Shown in pieces: positions 47,941-59,400 of a stretch of DNA of 64,000 nucleotides (position 1 is the first letter of the stretch; every line of letters begins with the position of its first letter). Source of the stretch: Myrica gale (lineage: Eukaryota; Streptophyta; Magnoliopsida; Fagales; Myricaceae); assembly GCA_963930655.1 (NCBI GenBank), contig OZ005606.1, forward strand, positions 17,090,001-17,154,000, in the 5' to 3' direction. Both the position numbers and the translations under genes were made by a program. The notes under the pieces were generated by a model, which was not told where the DNA came from, did not search any database, and saw only the letters and a list, made by a program, of their open reading frames with translations.

Positions 47941-48389
47941 GGTGAGTTTGGTCTAACCAGGGTGAATTTTGCTTAACTGGGGTCCATTTCTTAACCTGAC
48001 TTCATTAATTGACCTGACAAAATTTTGACCGTTAGATGACCAAGTTTAAATTCGGGCCATGGATGTGAAGACGGGGATAACAAGTGGTGGGGATAGTAAC
48101 CGAACCCTCCCTCTTATAGCCTCTCATATCAAGCCAGGCCGACTGTAGCGCTGGCTGACCTGGTGGGTAAGATATCCCCGCCCTTGACGGCCGCCTCGGA
48201 CAAAAGGCTTCGAACATGCCCTAGCAGAGTAAAAAACTCTCCTGCCACGTCAGCCTAGTTAGTTAATTTAGGCTTCACCACTCTTTTGCACTCCACCATT
48301 TTTATATTGAATTTTGTTTCCTGTATCTACTGGTGAACCAAGCTTCTAAACCAAACACTCAAATCTTATGTACTTAGTTGTTAATTTTA
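47941..48389. other. Intergenic sequence without recognised feature
   Basis: Somewhat more GC-rich than its surroundings at 48,050-48,260. It has only short frames with no family resemblance. Confidence 0.5.
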
Positions 48390-48755
48390 GAGAAATTGAC
48401 AATTTGGTCATTAAGTTTATACCACACTGACGATTTAGTCACTAGGTTTCATTTTTTGACAATATAGTCACTGAGAATATATAGTTGTGATGATCCGGTC
48501 TTTCAGTCAAACCTCTGTTAAATTTTCAACCGGAATAGCGGTCGATCGGTTTGTTTACCGTTGCGTCAAAAGTAACTTGTAGCGGTCGACCGCTACATTC
48601 GACCGCGTTCTATTAGTTAAAAATTAACGGAGATTCGACGGAAAGACCAGATCGTTACAACTATATATTCTTAGTGACCATATTATCAAAAAATGAAACC
48701 TAGTAGCTAAATTGTCAGCGTGCTATAAACCTAGTGACTAAATTGTCAATTTTCC
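48390..48755. mobile_element. MULE-type foldback MITE with 9-bp target duplication
   Basis: A 366-bp element with very long terminal inverted repeats (~120 bp each). The left arm AAATTGACAATTTGGTCATT faces the complement of AATTTAGTCACTAGG-type sequence at the right, and the match continues to GAATATATAGTTGT and GGTCTTTC. TTAATTTTA at 48,381-48,389 and 48,756-48,764 is a perfect 9-bp duplication, typical of Mutator-like elements. The centre holds AGCGGTCGACCGCT, itself a palindrome. It has no coding capacity. Confidence 0.93.
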
Positions 48756-48861
48756 TTAATTTTATTCTTTATTTTCTACCTCTTTGGGATTCTAAAGTAT
48801 TAATTTTAAATAAGTGTGCCGGTAATTTTTTCATGGATGCTTTGTGGCTTGAGGAGTTCTT

Positions 48862-49608
48862 CGGTGACTCTTGTACATATTATTATTTTCAATATTACGT
48901 AACTTGATGAAATGGTTGCAAAACATTCATACAACAGATTCTGAATAGCAAACTGACAGCTAAACACAAATCTTTTACAGTAGAAAAGCGTCTTCATGCA
49001 TGCATGTGTATGAGAGTGAAAGCGAGAGGTATTCAACAAAGTCTGGGCAAAGTACTCCTATTGTGACTAGGGACAGTCAGCACTTTATGCCTAACCAACC
49101 TCGACATCTGACTCTACACACTCTCTCCAACTCTACTACCCTGCATTGCATCCGCTGTAGGTTTTGCGTCACATCCTCCTTGCCTTCGGAGAAGCTCTCT
49201 AAGTCACCATACAAAACCATCTGCGAACTGCTTCCTCTCGGACTCTTGTAGACCAACTCCTCCGTCTCTAACTTGGATTGTTGAGATATAAGCGCTTGAA
49301 CCGCGATCCTGGGAGGGATTCTGGGGTTCTTTGTGAGCTCTTTGCACGCTTCAAGGCCGAACTTCTCATAGTTAGGCATCTACATAGCCTTGATCGCTCC
49401 TCAAATGAAAGGTTGGAGTGAGACTGCGTGTACCCATAAGATGTTAGTTAAGAAAGAGATAAAACTATTCAAGAAACAAAATAGAAACATTGTGAGGTAA
49501 GAGTTAACGAAGTAGTCCTGAAAGATAAAGATAAGAATATGAAGGACTTGACATGTGTGTGTGTCAGACAGAGGATCAGGAGATGGCTAACTATATGGAA
49601 GCGTAAAT
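48862..49608. repeat. Segment duplicated at 26,705-28,706
   Basis: This segment covers the NPH3 pseudogene last exon plus its 3' flank. It is repeated around 26,705-26,780 and 27,988-28,706, where a solo LTR splits the flank. Both copies share GAAAGCGAGAGGTATTCAAC and a TG-repeat near the far end. The duplication predates the LTR insertion. Confidence 0.85.
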
Positions 49609-51799
49609 ATGCGAGTATTTGGAGCGGAATTACTACTAGATGTTAACCTCCAGAACACAGGCTTTTCGTAATAAATCATTTTGGGGCCCCTAATTCTATA
49701 TTATAAACATCTACTAACTGTTAGTTTATTTGTGTCTAATCCATGCAATTTGTCATTACTCGTTTCTCTCTCGAGAAAACCATTTATCAAAAACGTAGGC
49801 GCCCTTTGAAATATGCAATACTAATTTAGACTGAGATTATCAAGGGAATATATGGATCATCCTGTCACTGATGTGGTTAATCTGAGTAATGAAAAATCAG
49901 TATCTTGTCAATGGCTGCAGCTGATATGGACCACTTGGGAGTACACGGACTGAAAGTAAAAAGGAACCAAGAGAACGCTAAATCAAACAAGAATATGCCA
50001 GAACATATTGGCGATATCTCGTTTTGAATAGTGTTGATTCCAATACACCACCCACTGCCCTTCCTTTTCAGGAGGAAACATCCTTAATCTTATATCCTCT
50101 TTTTTCTCCTTTTGGGTGGATTCGATGGTGATATTCATAACTCCAGAAAATTCCTGTTCCATTCAAAGAACTGTCATCATGGTCATCTTTGGAACAGATG
50201 ACAAAATTTACATGACAGATTTAACTTACTCTAAAAGTCCAACAGTGAAAGAGTTGAATGAGTTGCAGAAAGTTTTATTCGAAAGCTCAGAATCCTAATA
50301 AATGCAACTCTTTCACCCAGAGAAGAAATCAGAAAGCGTTGAAAGAACCACTCTTGTGCATCCAAAAGAATTTTGTCTTATATACTACTATTTTTTTTGT
50401 TTCTACTTCTAGACTGGCCATTTTTTTCCTCACCTACCGTGTTCGATTGTATGGTAGTGACGGTTAAGAATGTAAAGGGAGAAAGGTCGCAACATTCACC
50501 TGAATATAGATATCAATGGCTCTGTAGATCCCATCAAAGCAATCCCTGGCAGAATCTGGTAAACTCTCTGCTACTCCAAGAAATTTAGACATCTTAAGGT
50601 TCTGGTCCGGGGATATCTCAGCCAAATACTCATCAATCAGTCTACCGATTTTCTTCATTTTGTGTATAGAGATTTCATCACTGTTAGCAAACACCCTTAT
50701 CAATCTTACCACTAGATTGACATCATAAACACATCTGTCATTGCCAGAGACCAGCAAGTCATCTAATGTTGCCTGGTCAAGCATCCCACCAATTAGCTTC
50801 TCCAACCCAACTCTGTAATCTTTCTTGAGACCAAAACGAGAAGCCACCCTTAAAACCCAAAGCAGCGCCCTGCAAGAAAATGCCTTTTTTCCCACTGTCA
50901 TAACACCATGAATAACTGTCAGCAATACCACCGTACTTGCAGCTTGATGTCTTCTTATTGCGTTTTCTTTGAGCTGCAGTTTTCAAGTAATGAAGGAGAA
51001 ATGTTGTGAGCCGTAAACTGTCGTTATCACTCCCATAAACCCCCATACTCTGAATGACTTTCTCAAGGATCTTGGGTGATAAAATGGCCAAATCATCAAA
51101 CCACCATGCTTTGCTTGATAAAGATGGCTTGACTGAATCAGGGGTGCCTTTGAACGAGTAGGAGAATCTTAACCCTGATGCAGTATCAGGAGAAGATGAA
51201 GACGAAGCTATCAGATTCATATCTGAATTTTGAGCCATCTATGCTAACAGTGCACATATAAACTTTTGCACTAGACCAGAGGAATTTGCATGTGAAAAGA
51301 ATGAATCACAGCTATTCAGACATAGAAGTAGATCACTCCATGACCAATCAAGCATTCCCAAAAAAAATGTATGTGTTTGTTGCAGGAGATTGCTGGTTGA
51401 AACCTTCTCAGTCATCCCAAGAAAGACAGCACAACAGTGGAGAAGGGAAACATTCGAAAAGGTGATTGAGATTCTGCCATCGTTGTAACAGAATCTAGAG
51501 ACCAGCTCAAACCCGTCAGCGCCTCCCGGGAAATTGTAGATTTTGATTACTTGTTTCTTGGTCTGGCCTCTTCTCTTTTCTTAGTTGATGATTTTCTTTA
51601 ACCTCCCAGAATACGTCGAGACAGTCTTCTGCACAAGTGAAATACAGACGCTGAGAGACAATCCAAAAATAGACACTTCAAAAGGATTGGATAAATTTCA
51701 AATTAAAGAAAAAGATCAATGGAGCTTTTAGATTACCTCATTCAGAAAGAATGTCTGTTCACCGTTGATGAGGATTTGCAAATTACATAGCTGACGCAT
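49077..51799 (-). pseudogene. BTB/POZ-NPH3 family pseudogene
   Basis: Three exons are recognisable: 51,737-51,799 (MRQLCNLQILINGEQTFFLN, a BTB start), 50,500-51,628 and 49,077-49,423. The middle exon runs from the BTB remainder (TYSGRLKKII, YNFPGGADGFELVSRFCYND) into the NPH3 domain ([56 protein letters not shown]). The last exon has [13 protein letters not shown] and [15 protein letters not shown]. In relatives the protein is a CUL3 ubiquitin-ligase adaptor in phototropin/auxin signalling. Lesions: in-frame TAA at 51,583-51,581, TAG at 51,241-51,239, a frameshift near 50,915, and a one-base loss near 49,377 that the 28.4 kb copy lacks. It is therefore dead. The closest type I recall is the At3g22104-like group. 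Confidence 0.88.
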
Positions 51800-53461
51800 A
51801 GCTGCTTTGCATTAATTGAAACCAATATAACTGTATATCTATCAGGAACTGAGAAATGTTTAAGCATATGTGATGGAGGAGAAGGAAGGAAGCTGTTTAT
51901 ATATGCCAATGGAACACTAGTACTGCAAGTTGAAACAGAGTCAGAGCCACATATGATCCCCTTAAGACCACAAGGAGAAATGCCTTGAATACTTTAATGC
52001 AACCAATCAACTAATCAGTAGATAACCTTTTTCCAACATAACATAACCATGTGTGGATAGCAGCATCGCCATAGCTTCTCATAAGCAGTGCATTTTCTTT
52101 TTCTATTTCCACGTGCCCAGAGTAATTTGGTACAATGTTTTTTTTTCTAAGCAATTTGGTACAAATGTTTAATTCCGAGGATTTGGTTCTGTCTAAACAA
52201 TGAACATACACTTAATTACTTAAACAAATAGGCACCCTTCAATGAAGAGAATGACAATTTGGTACTACGAACAGAAATGATACTTTGGAGGTTTGTCTCT
52301 TGTGGGTGACAGGCTCTGCAAGTCAAAAAGCCTCGCTTTCATTATATTTGTTAAACTTGTTATTTCACGTCCCATGTACTCGGCTTTTTAAGTTCTTGAT
52401 TGGCTTGGGACTTTCATGGAGTTGCAACTTCGCAACATGTGAACAAGGGGACCACAGAGAGAGAGAGAGAGAGAGAGAGCAAATCTCTTCTAGGAGAGGA
52501 AATCAACAACAGCCAATTGGGGATTGTCTTACTTTTGTGATGCGTTAAGTAGTCTTTTGGCAACTGACTGAGGCGACAAGAAGAATTTTAAATCAGGAGA
52601 CATGAGAGGGACAAGAAGAAGTAGGTTCTGAGAGGCCTATCGGCATTGCAGGCCGAAGCAAGCAACTTGTTTTGTTCAGAAGAGCTACCCAGTTAGGGGC
52701 AGAATTATGTTCAGTTGAAACAAAACTCATAATTTTTGTAAATATAAGATGCTAATCCTGGTTTTGGCTCGAAAAGAGAATGATAATCTGCGTCTTAGAA
52801 GAAAAAAGCCTGTAAAGCTTTTCCATCAAAGTTTTCCGAAATCTCCATCAGGTTTCCATTCTAAAATCTAAAATACCATATACCATATCGTTGAACATTA
52901 AGAAAATTAGAGGAAAATATAGCCGACGCATGGCAAGGAAACCCTGTTGAAGTGGTGGAGAGAGTTCCGCTTCTACCCTACAACCACTGTGAGAGTTGCG
53001 GGGACAATAGAACCAGGCTGCCCACCATTGCCACCCATAACGAAGTTACACTTGATTGCTGTTTTTATTTTTGAAATGCAATATGCCATTTTTCAATCAA
53101 TACCACGTCATATTGAGAGACTCAGATTATTCTGAACGTATTTCTTCTACACAGCTATTAGTTTTAGTAGAAGAAAGAATTTCAAGACACATCACCTTGG
53201 GATACTGACACTCATAGTTCAACATCAGGTTTACGTCCAAAATAACTAGAGGGAGTATGGACAAGTTTACATGACACTAGAGTTTCAAAAAGGTTTCACA
53301 CAAAAAAATTCCAGCCCGAGATTGTCATAATACCAGAAGTGCCAGGTAAAACAATACCCAAACCCAAGTTATTCCTCCGAGAAGAAAGCTAAAGACCACC
53401 TCTACCTCAAGGCTGCGATCACCAAAAACTGCGCTCAGATTCAGTAGCATTCCTACAAACT
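51800..53461. other. Intergenic sequence; GA microsatellite
   Basis: No gene recognised. A (GA)n microsatellite lies at about 52,457-52,479. The right part, nearest 53,461, presumably contains the 3' untranslated region of TAF15 on the minus strand. Confidence 0.6.
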
Positions 53462-56400
53462 TCAATAACGGGGCCTGTTCCGGTCCCTTTCCCGCCCGTA
53501 TTCTCTATCTCTATCTCTATCATGATTATAATCCCGGTCACGATCGTTTCCTCTATCTCTCTCTCTACTTCGACTGTGATGCCTGCCCCTCCCTTCTCGC
53601 TCTCGGTTCTTGCTGCTCTCCCGGTCATCCCGATCCCTTCCTCTGTCTCTACTTCTCTCTCTCTCTCTGTCAATCACACCTGCAATGATTTATGAATAAA
53701 ATATGAGTAGAGTTGAACAACTCACGAATGACAACCATTCAGAATGTTCTATTGCTGCTAACTGCAATATTTTCAAGAATGACACAAGGATACACGATGT
53801 CCGAAAGCCTAGAGATAGCTAAGCATTTCTAAATTTCCACACCAGTTTCATGAGCAAATATGTACCAAAAGTAACCATTTCATATGCAGGGTTGGAAATC
53901 ATGTTGTGTCTCCAATCTAGATTTAACAGCAAATGCAACATGACATTACATAAAAACTATTCCAACAGAAGACAATCAAAACCATGAGATTAGTGACTGG
54001 GGCATAACCCTTTAGAACAATTGAAGCGCCAACCTACTTTATACAGGATTTTGAAAGAAGCATCAAATTACATCAATTCAACCAAGTGAATTAACACTAA
54101 CTATGTTTCTCTAGAAGGTAAGGATATGTTTGGTTTGGTCTCAAAAAATTTTCAAAAATTTTCACAATCACTTTTTCATCAATTCCAATACCTTTTCACC
54201 AATCCCAATAATTTTTTACAAACTCCAGCAACTTTTCACCAATCCCAAGAGAATTTACACTTCCTCCAAAAAAACAAACACAAAAAATGTTTTCAAAACC
54301 AAACCAAACATAGCCTAAACATTCCCAAGTGAAACAACCAAACCCAACCTGGTAAAGGCAAAGTACAACTGAAACTGTCCAATACATATCTTAGGGAAAA
54401 AGGAATGTGTGGTGATACCCATGACCTAGATTTGTTTTTGTTACAGTTTAAGGATTTTTTGGGTTTGCTTGTGGTGATTGTGAGTTTGGTGGACACTTTA
54501 CGCACTCATTTACTACGAAGAGTGTGGCTAAAGCATTTATAGATCACGTGGTAAAGCTCCATGGTTTCCCGAGAACCATAGTGACCAACCGTGATCAGGT
54601 GTTCATGAGCTCTTTCTGGAAGGATGTGTTTGCACTCCAAGGGAGCAAAATGAAGACCAGCTCCTCAAAACATCCGCAGACCGATGGCCAAACAGAGGTG
54701 GTCAACCGGATGTTAGAGCAATACTTGCGATGCTATTGCCATGATGAACAGGCAAGGTGGATGGAGTACATGTCTTGAGCTGAGTATTGGTATAATAACA
54801 CGTACCACTCTTCCACCACCCTTAGCTCATTTGAAGTTGTATATGGGAGGAAGCCTCCTACTTTGGTTACATATGAGAAAGGCACGGCTAAGAGTGCAGA
54901 TGTAGAGGAAGCATTGATCACCCGGGACGAGATCCTAGCTAAGGTGAAGAAAGAGCTTAAGAAGGCTCAATCAAGCATGAAGAAGCATTATGACAGAGGC
55001 AGAAAACAAGAAGAATTTGAGCATGGGGACTTTGTTTACTTGAAGCTTCGACCATATGGCCAGAAGACCATGAAGAGAAAGGCGAGCCACAAGCTCCTTA
55101 AGAGACGTTGCATATCGTCTGGAATTGCCTCCGACCTCAAGACTTCACCCGGTGTTTCATGTGTCTCTCCTTAAGAGACGGGTCAGTGATACTAGCCTGA
55201 TCGTGGACGAATTGCCTTCCTTTGATGAGGAAGGAAGGATGCTGCTACAACCCGCAAAGGTCTTGGAATACAAGAGGGTAAACCAAGGATGAACTAGCAG
55301 GAAAATCTGGAGATTATTGGTCCAGTGGAGTGGGCTAACCAGAGGGGAAGCAACTTGGGAAGATTATGACAAGATAGCCCTAAGGTTTCCAGATTTTACC
55401 CTTGAGGGCAAGGATACACTTCATGGAAGGAAGATTGACAGGGTCCTCAGTGAAAACCACGGCCTAGACTACCACGAGTGGGAAGATGAGGGGCAAGAGG
55501 CGGCGCCAGTGCTCGACCAATGCACTCCTGACACAACCTGAGTGCGCACAACCGAAACACTGCCGACCGATCAGGGCAGGCTGACCGACCATGACAGTCA
55601 AAGGATGCCGACCGACCAGGAGCTTAGCGATACTTATGCCTGGCATGCCAACCAGCCAGTCGCAGAAGGATTAGGACTAGCTCAAGACCAGCTCGGGGCG
55701 TAATGGCAGCGCAACCACGCTTTTGTTGGAAATATCTTACGCAATTGGATGAATCATATCTTCTAGATCCGGACGTTTCTCCGAAAGTCTAGAATATTAT
55801 CTTCTTCTTTTAAAGTGCGGTCTATTAGACTTGTAATATCAAATCTCCTTGATTTAAGGAATTGATTCCTAAAGATCAGTGATTTGATATAGATTTGATT
55901 AAGAGTCTTATAGAATTTGTAAGCTCCTAAGGATGTCTATATAAACACCCTTTGGAGCATTAGGGGGGGATCATCGAGAGAACAATATCTTAAAGAGCCT
56001 GAGTGCTTATGAGTGTTTTGGCCGAGCATAGGCATGTATATGCTAAGTCGGTGTCAGAGCTAATAACCTTGTCACTTGGGATTCATTCTAGGCTAATAAC
56101 CTAGATTGGGTACCCGTTCTTGGGCTAATTAACCCTTGATCGGGATTGTCTTGTTCTTGTGGTCTTTGGGCTAATTAACCTTTAGCCAAGTTCTTCCTTC
56201 TTAACAATAAAATCTAGAGTGTTTCCACTTTTGTGTGTGTTAGATCCTAAATTACAGCTCGTGTGTTACTTAACCTTGGTCGGGAGGATCGTTGTGGTAT
56301 TGAAATAGATCGGGTACGGGGGAAATTGGTGTTTGTTTTGGATTCCTTGACCGGGGATCCTAACAATTTGGTGCTTTCATTCAGAGATTGAAGACGAGAA

Positions 56401-59400
56401 GTAAACACGAGCATTTACTTGTAGAGGGGTTCGATTTTCTGTTGGGAGAGAACCCAAGGTCGGACGGTGAGTTGCAGCCATATTCCAATGGAGGCCAAAT
56501 CAAGTACGATGTCATCCAACCGAGATCGATTTGAAGCTTTGGAGTCGTCCTCCGTTTGGTTGAAAGACAAGATGGAGGAGACCACCACAACCATGGCTCA
56601 CATGCAAGGAGCCATAGACACAGTCAGCAGGGCAGCTGAAGAGAATAAGAGAGCGGTGGAAGGGATGCGGCAAGACTTACAAGCAGTGTTGGCTAGATTT
56701 GATGGAGAGCCAAGAAGTGATAACCATGTACCCGTAGCAAGGATAGAAGAAAATAGGAGAGAGGATGTTCGTCTTGAGGAGGTGAGAGAAACTCACGTTT
56801 CTGTGTCCAACTAAGGAGAACCTAGACCCCGACAACTCCTTAGATTGGCCGGACGTGTGGAGAACGAGCGGGAAGTGATCAAGAGGTGGCTGCGTGAGGA
56901 GTCCAACCATGACGCGGATGATCATGCGAGAACGGAGGAAGGATTAGGTGGGAGTCGGTACAGGGAAGAGATGTCCTATGTCCGAGACTCGAGGTCCAGA
57001 CCTGGAAGACCGGTAAATTCACTCGGGGCACTCAAGCCATATTCGTCTAACCCTGTCTGCCTGGGACGACCCGAGACTCTTGTATGCCCAGGAAGCTTTG
57101 GATTTCTACGATCCAGACCTGGAAGACTGGTAAATTCACCCAGGGCACTCGAGCCATATTGGAGGAACCCTGACTGTCTGGGAAGCCTTGGAGTCCCGGG
57201 GTCTGGACCTGGAAGACCGGCACATGCACTCCGGGCCCCAGAGAAAGATGGGGCCAAAATACCCGAGATGCCCAAGGTAAAGCTTGGGATGACAAGCCTG
57301 TTATGACTTGTAGGACCTGGTTGACTGGCTCCTTCGCTCAGGGCCCCCAAGAAAGAGGGAAACAGAATACCCTCGACGCACGAACACTTGTTTCATTATT
57401 TAATGTTCAGTGAACATTTAAACAGCAATACAAACTATGCACGAACACTTGCTTCATATATCTTAAAAGAATCAGGCCATCTTCTGTTATAAAGAACTAT
57501 CTACATGGAATTAAAGGCTGCAAAGGCCATCTTTTTGGCCCCATAACAGATCTGTTAGTCAAGTAAACCTATCAAAAGACCCTTAAAGAATGCTTCCATA
57601 AGATTTAAAAGTACAGCAAGAAACCAAAAAACCAAGCTAGGTTTTCTGCAAGTGTGACCTTAAGAAACTCTGTTGAAGCGATGATTATAGGCTGTTTTAC
57701 TCCAAAAACAACTATCAATCAGAGACTCGGAAAAGCCAGGTAGTGTTGAGTAAGGATGTTCTTCAGACATAGTACAACACAATCAACATCTTTCTTGCTC
57801 CAATGACTTTTCTATTTAACAGAAGGCAGGAAACTTTGAACTACGATAAACATATTTGAAGTGATGCATGTCTTATATTTCCACTAGTTTTCAGTGTAAC
57901 AAGGTATATCTAAAGTAAATTTAGTACTTCATAGTATCCTTCTGCGAGTTGAAAACTTGCACCCCAAAGTTTCAGCACATGTCAATATTGTTCAATAAGA
58001 ATAATTCTAGTCCTTTCTATTAAAAGCTTCAACTTCATTTATCATAAAAAGGATTCTTAGTCACCATTGTCGTTAGTGACATCATATAATATGAAATATT
58101 TAGCTGGAATATGGATCTACGGTCTCGCCTATATGTTCACATCAGCAATGTGAAGCCAGTAGGTGCGTAAGGATGTTGAAATTCTATTTTGCCATTTCTG
58201 ACAGAACAAATACAGAAACTTGTGGTTATCTTTTTTCTTTTATCCTTGCTCATCCTGTATTCATTTATCATTTTTTCAGCTTGCATGGGAGCCAAATCAT
58301 TACTTATCCCTTTTCATCCCCCTTTTTGGACAAAGTTGTTAAAGAGTGATTATCGAGTTAACTTCTTTAAAAGGTCATGGGATGTACTTAACAAATGAAA
58401 ACAAAAAAATGCACTTGTGGTGCATTGAGGACCCATAACTGGTAGTTGATGAACCAGGTTGGCCTATGCTAGAGGAGCCTAATCTTTGGTCTCACCAACT
58501 GAAATCGCCTGTTGGAGCTCATAACACACAACAAACATGTCTTCCCAAACAATGTATCTCAAAGGTAACTTGATATGCTTAGAAATGCAACAAATACCTA
58601 ATTCCTCAACCTCCCATCCAGCACGCCCAGAACCTGGAAGTGCCTGTCCAGCTTCAGCTTGCTGAGTTTTGGCACGGAACTTTTTCTTCAGATTGCCAAA
58701 CTCATCATACAATTCACCATCATCCTGAGATCAAGAGAAAAACAATGTCAAACCAGTGTAAAACAGAAAACTTCATACAATAGCAGAAATTGATCTTACT
58801 TCTTCAGCCTCCCGCCGACGTCGTTTAATTTCCTCTAATTCTTCTTCATCAAGTTCTTTGTAACCTCCCCCACGTCCTCCTCTGTTTAACAAGAAACAAC
58901 CCACGGTTAATAGTATTACCCGTTACAGGTTACACATCGAAGCAAGTTGAAATGTATAATAAATAACTTAATTGACCCCCTCCCCCCCCCTCCCAACCCC
59001 AAGAATACAAGCGATCCCAAACAAACAAACAAAAAAACCCAAAAGAAAACATAAAGATTTCTTTAGCATGCAGTACACATGTATAATGGTTAATATAAAT
59101 TGAGCAACAAATTAAGTGGTCAGATTATAAAATCTAACCCTTGGAAGCAGAAACAATATTTACATCGACCTGGATTGCCACAAGATGCAATAGGAACCAA
59201 GGTATGCAATATGTCGCTTATTCCAGACTGTCGCACAACAAAGTATACATCTATAGTTCATATGTTTTGTTCGTTAAATTTTGATAGAGGATTTTCTAAA
59301 CATCACCACAATAAATAATGATACTCAAGTGAATGTTTTTCAAAAACAAAAGGTTCTGTTGTATTTCATCACATGTTTCTTTTTTCGCAGTTCGTTCTCT

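Noticed and set aside
49077..51238. An intact NPH3-family gene
   Set aside because: Motifs are strong, but stop codons at 51,583-51,581 and 51,241-51,239 and frameshifts near 50,915 and 49,377 break every possible full-length product.
53419..53673. A second Glu/Ile-rich reading frame over the TAF15 last exon
   Set aside because: It is the shadow of the RD/RS repeat coding sequence in another frame; only the frame at 53,462-53,679 joins the TAF15 exons.
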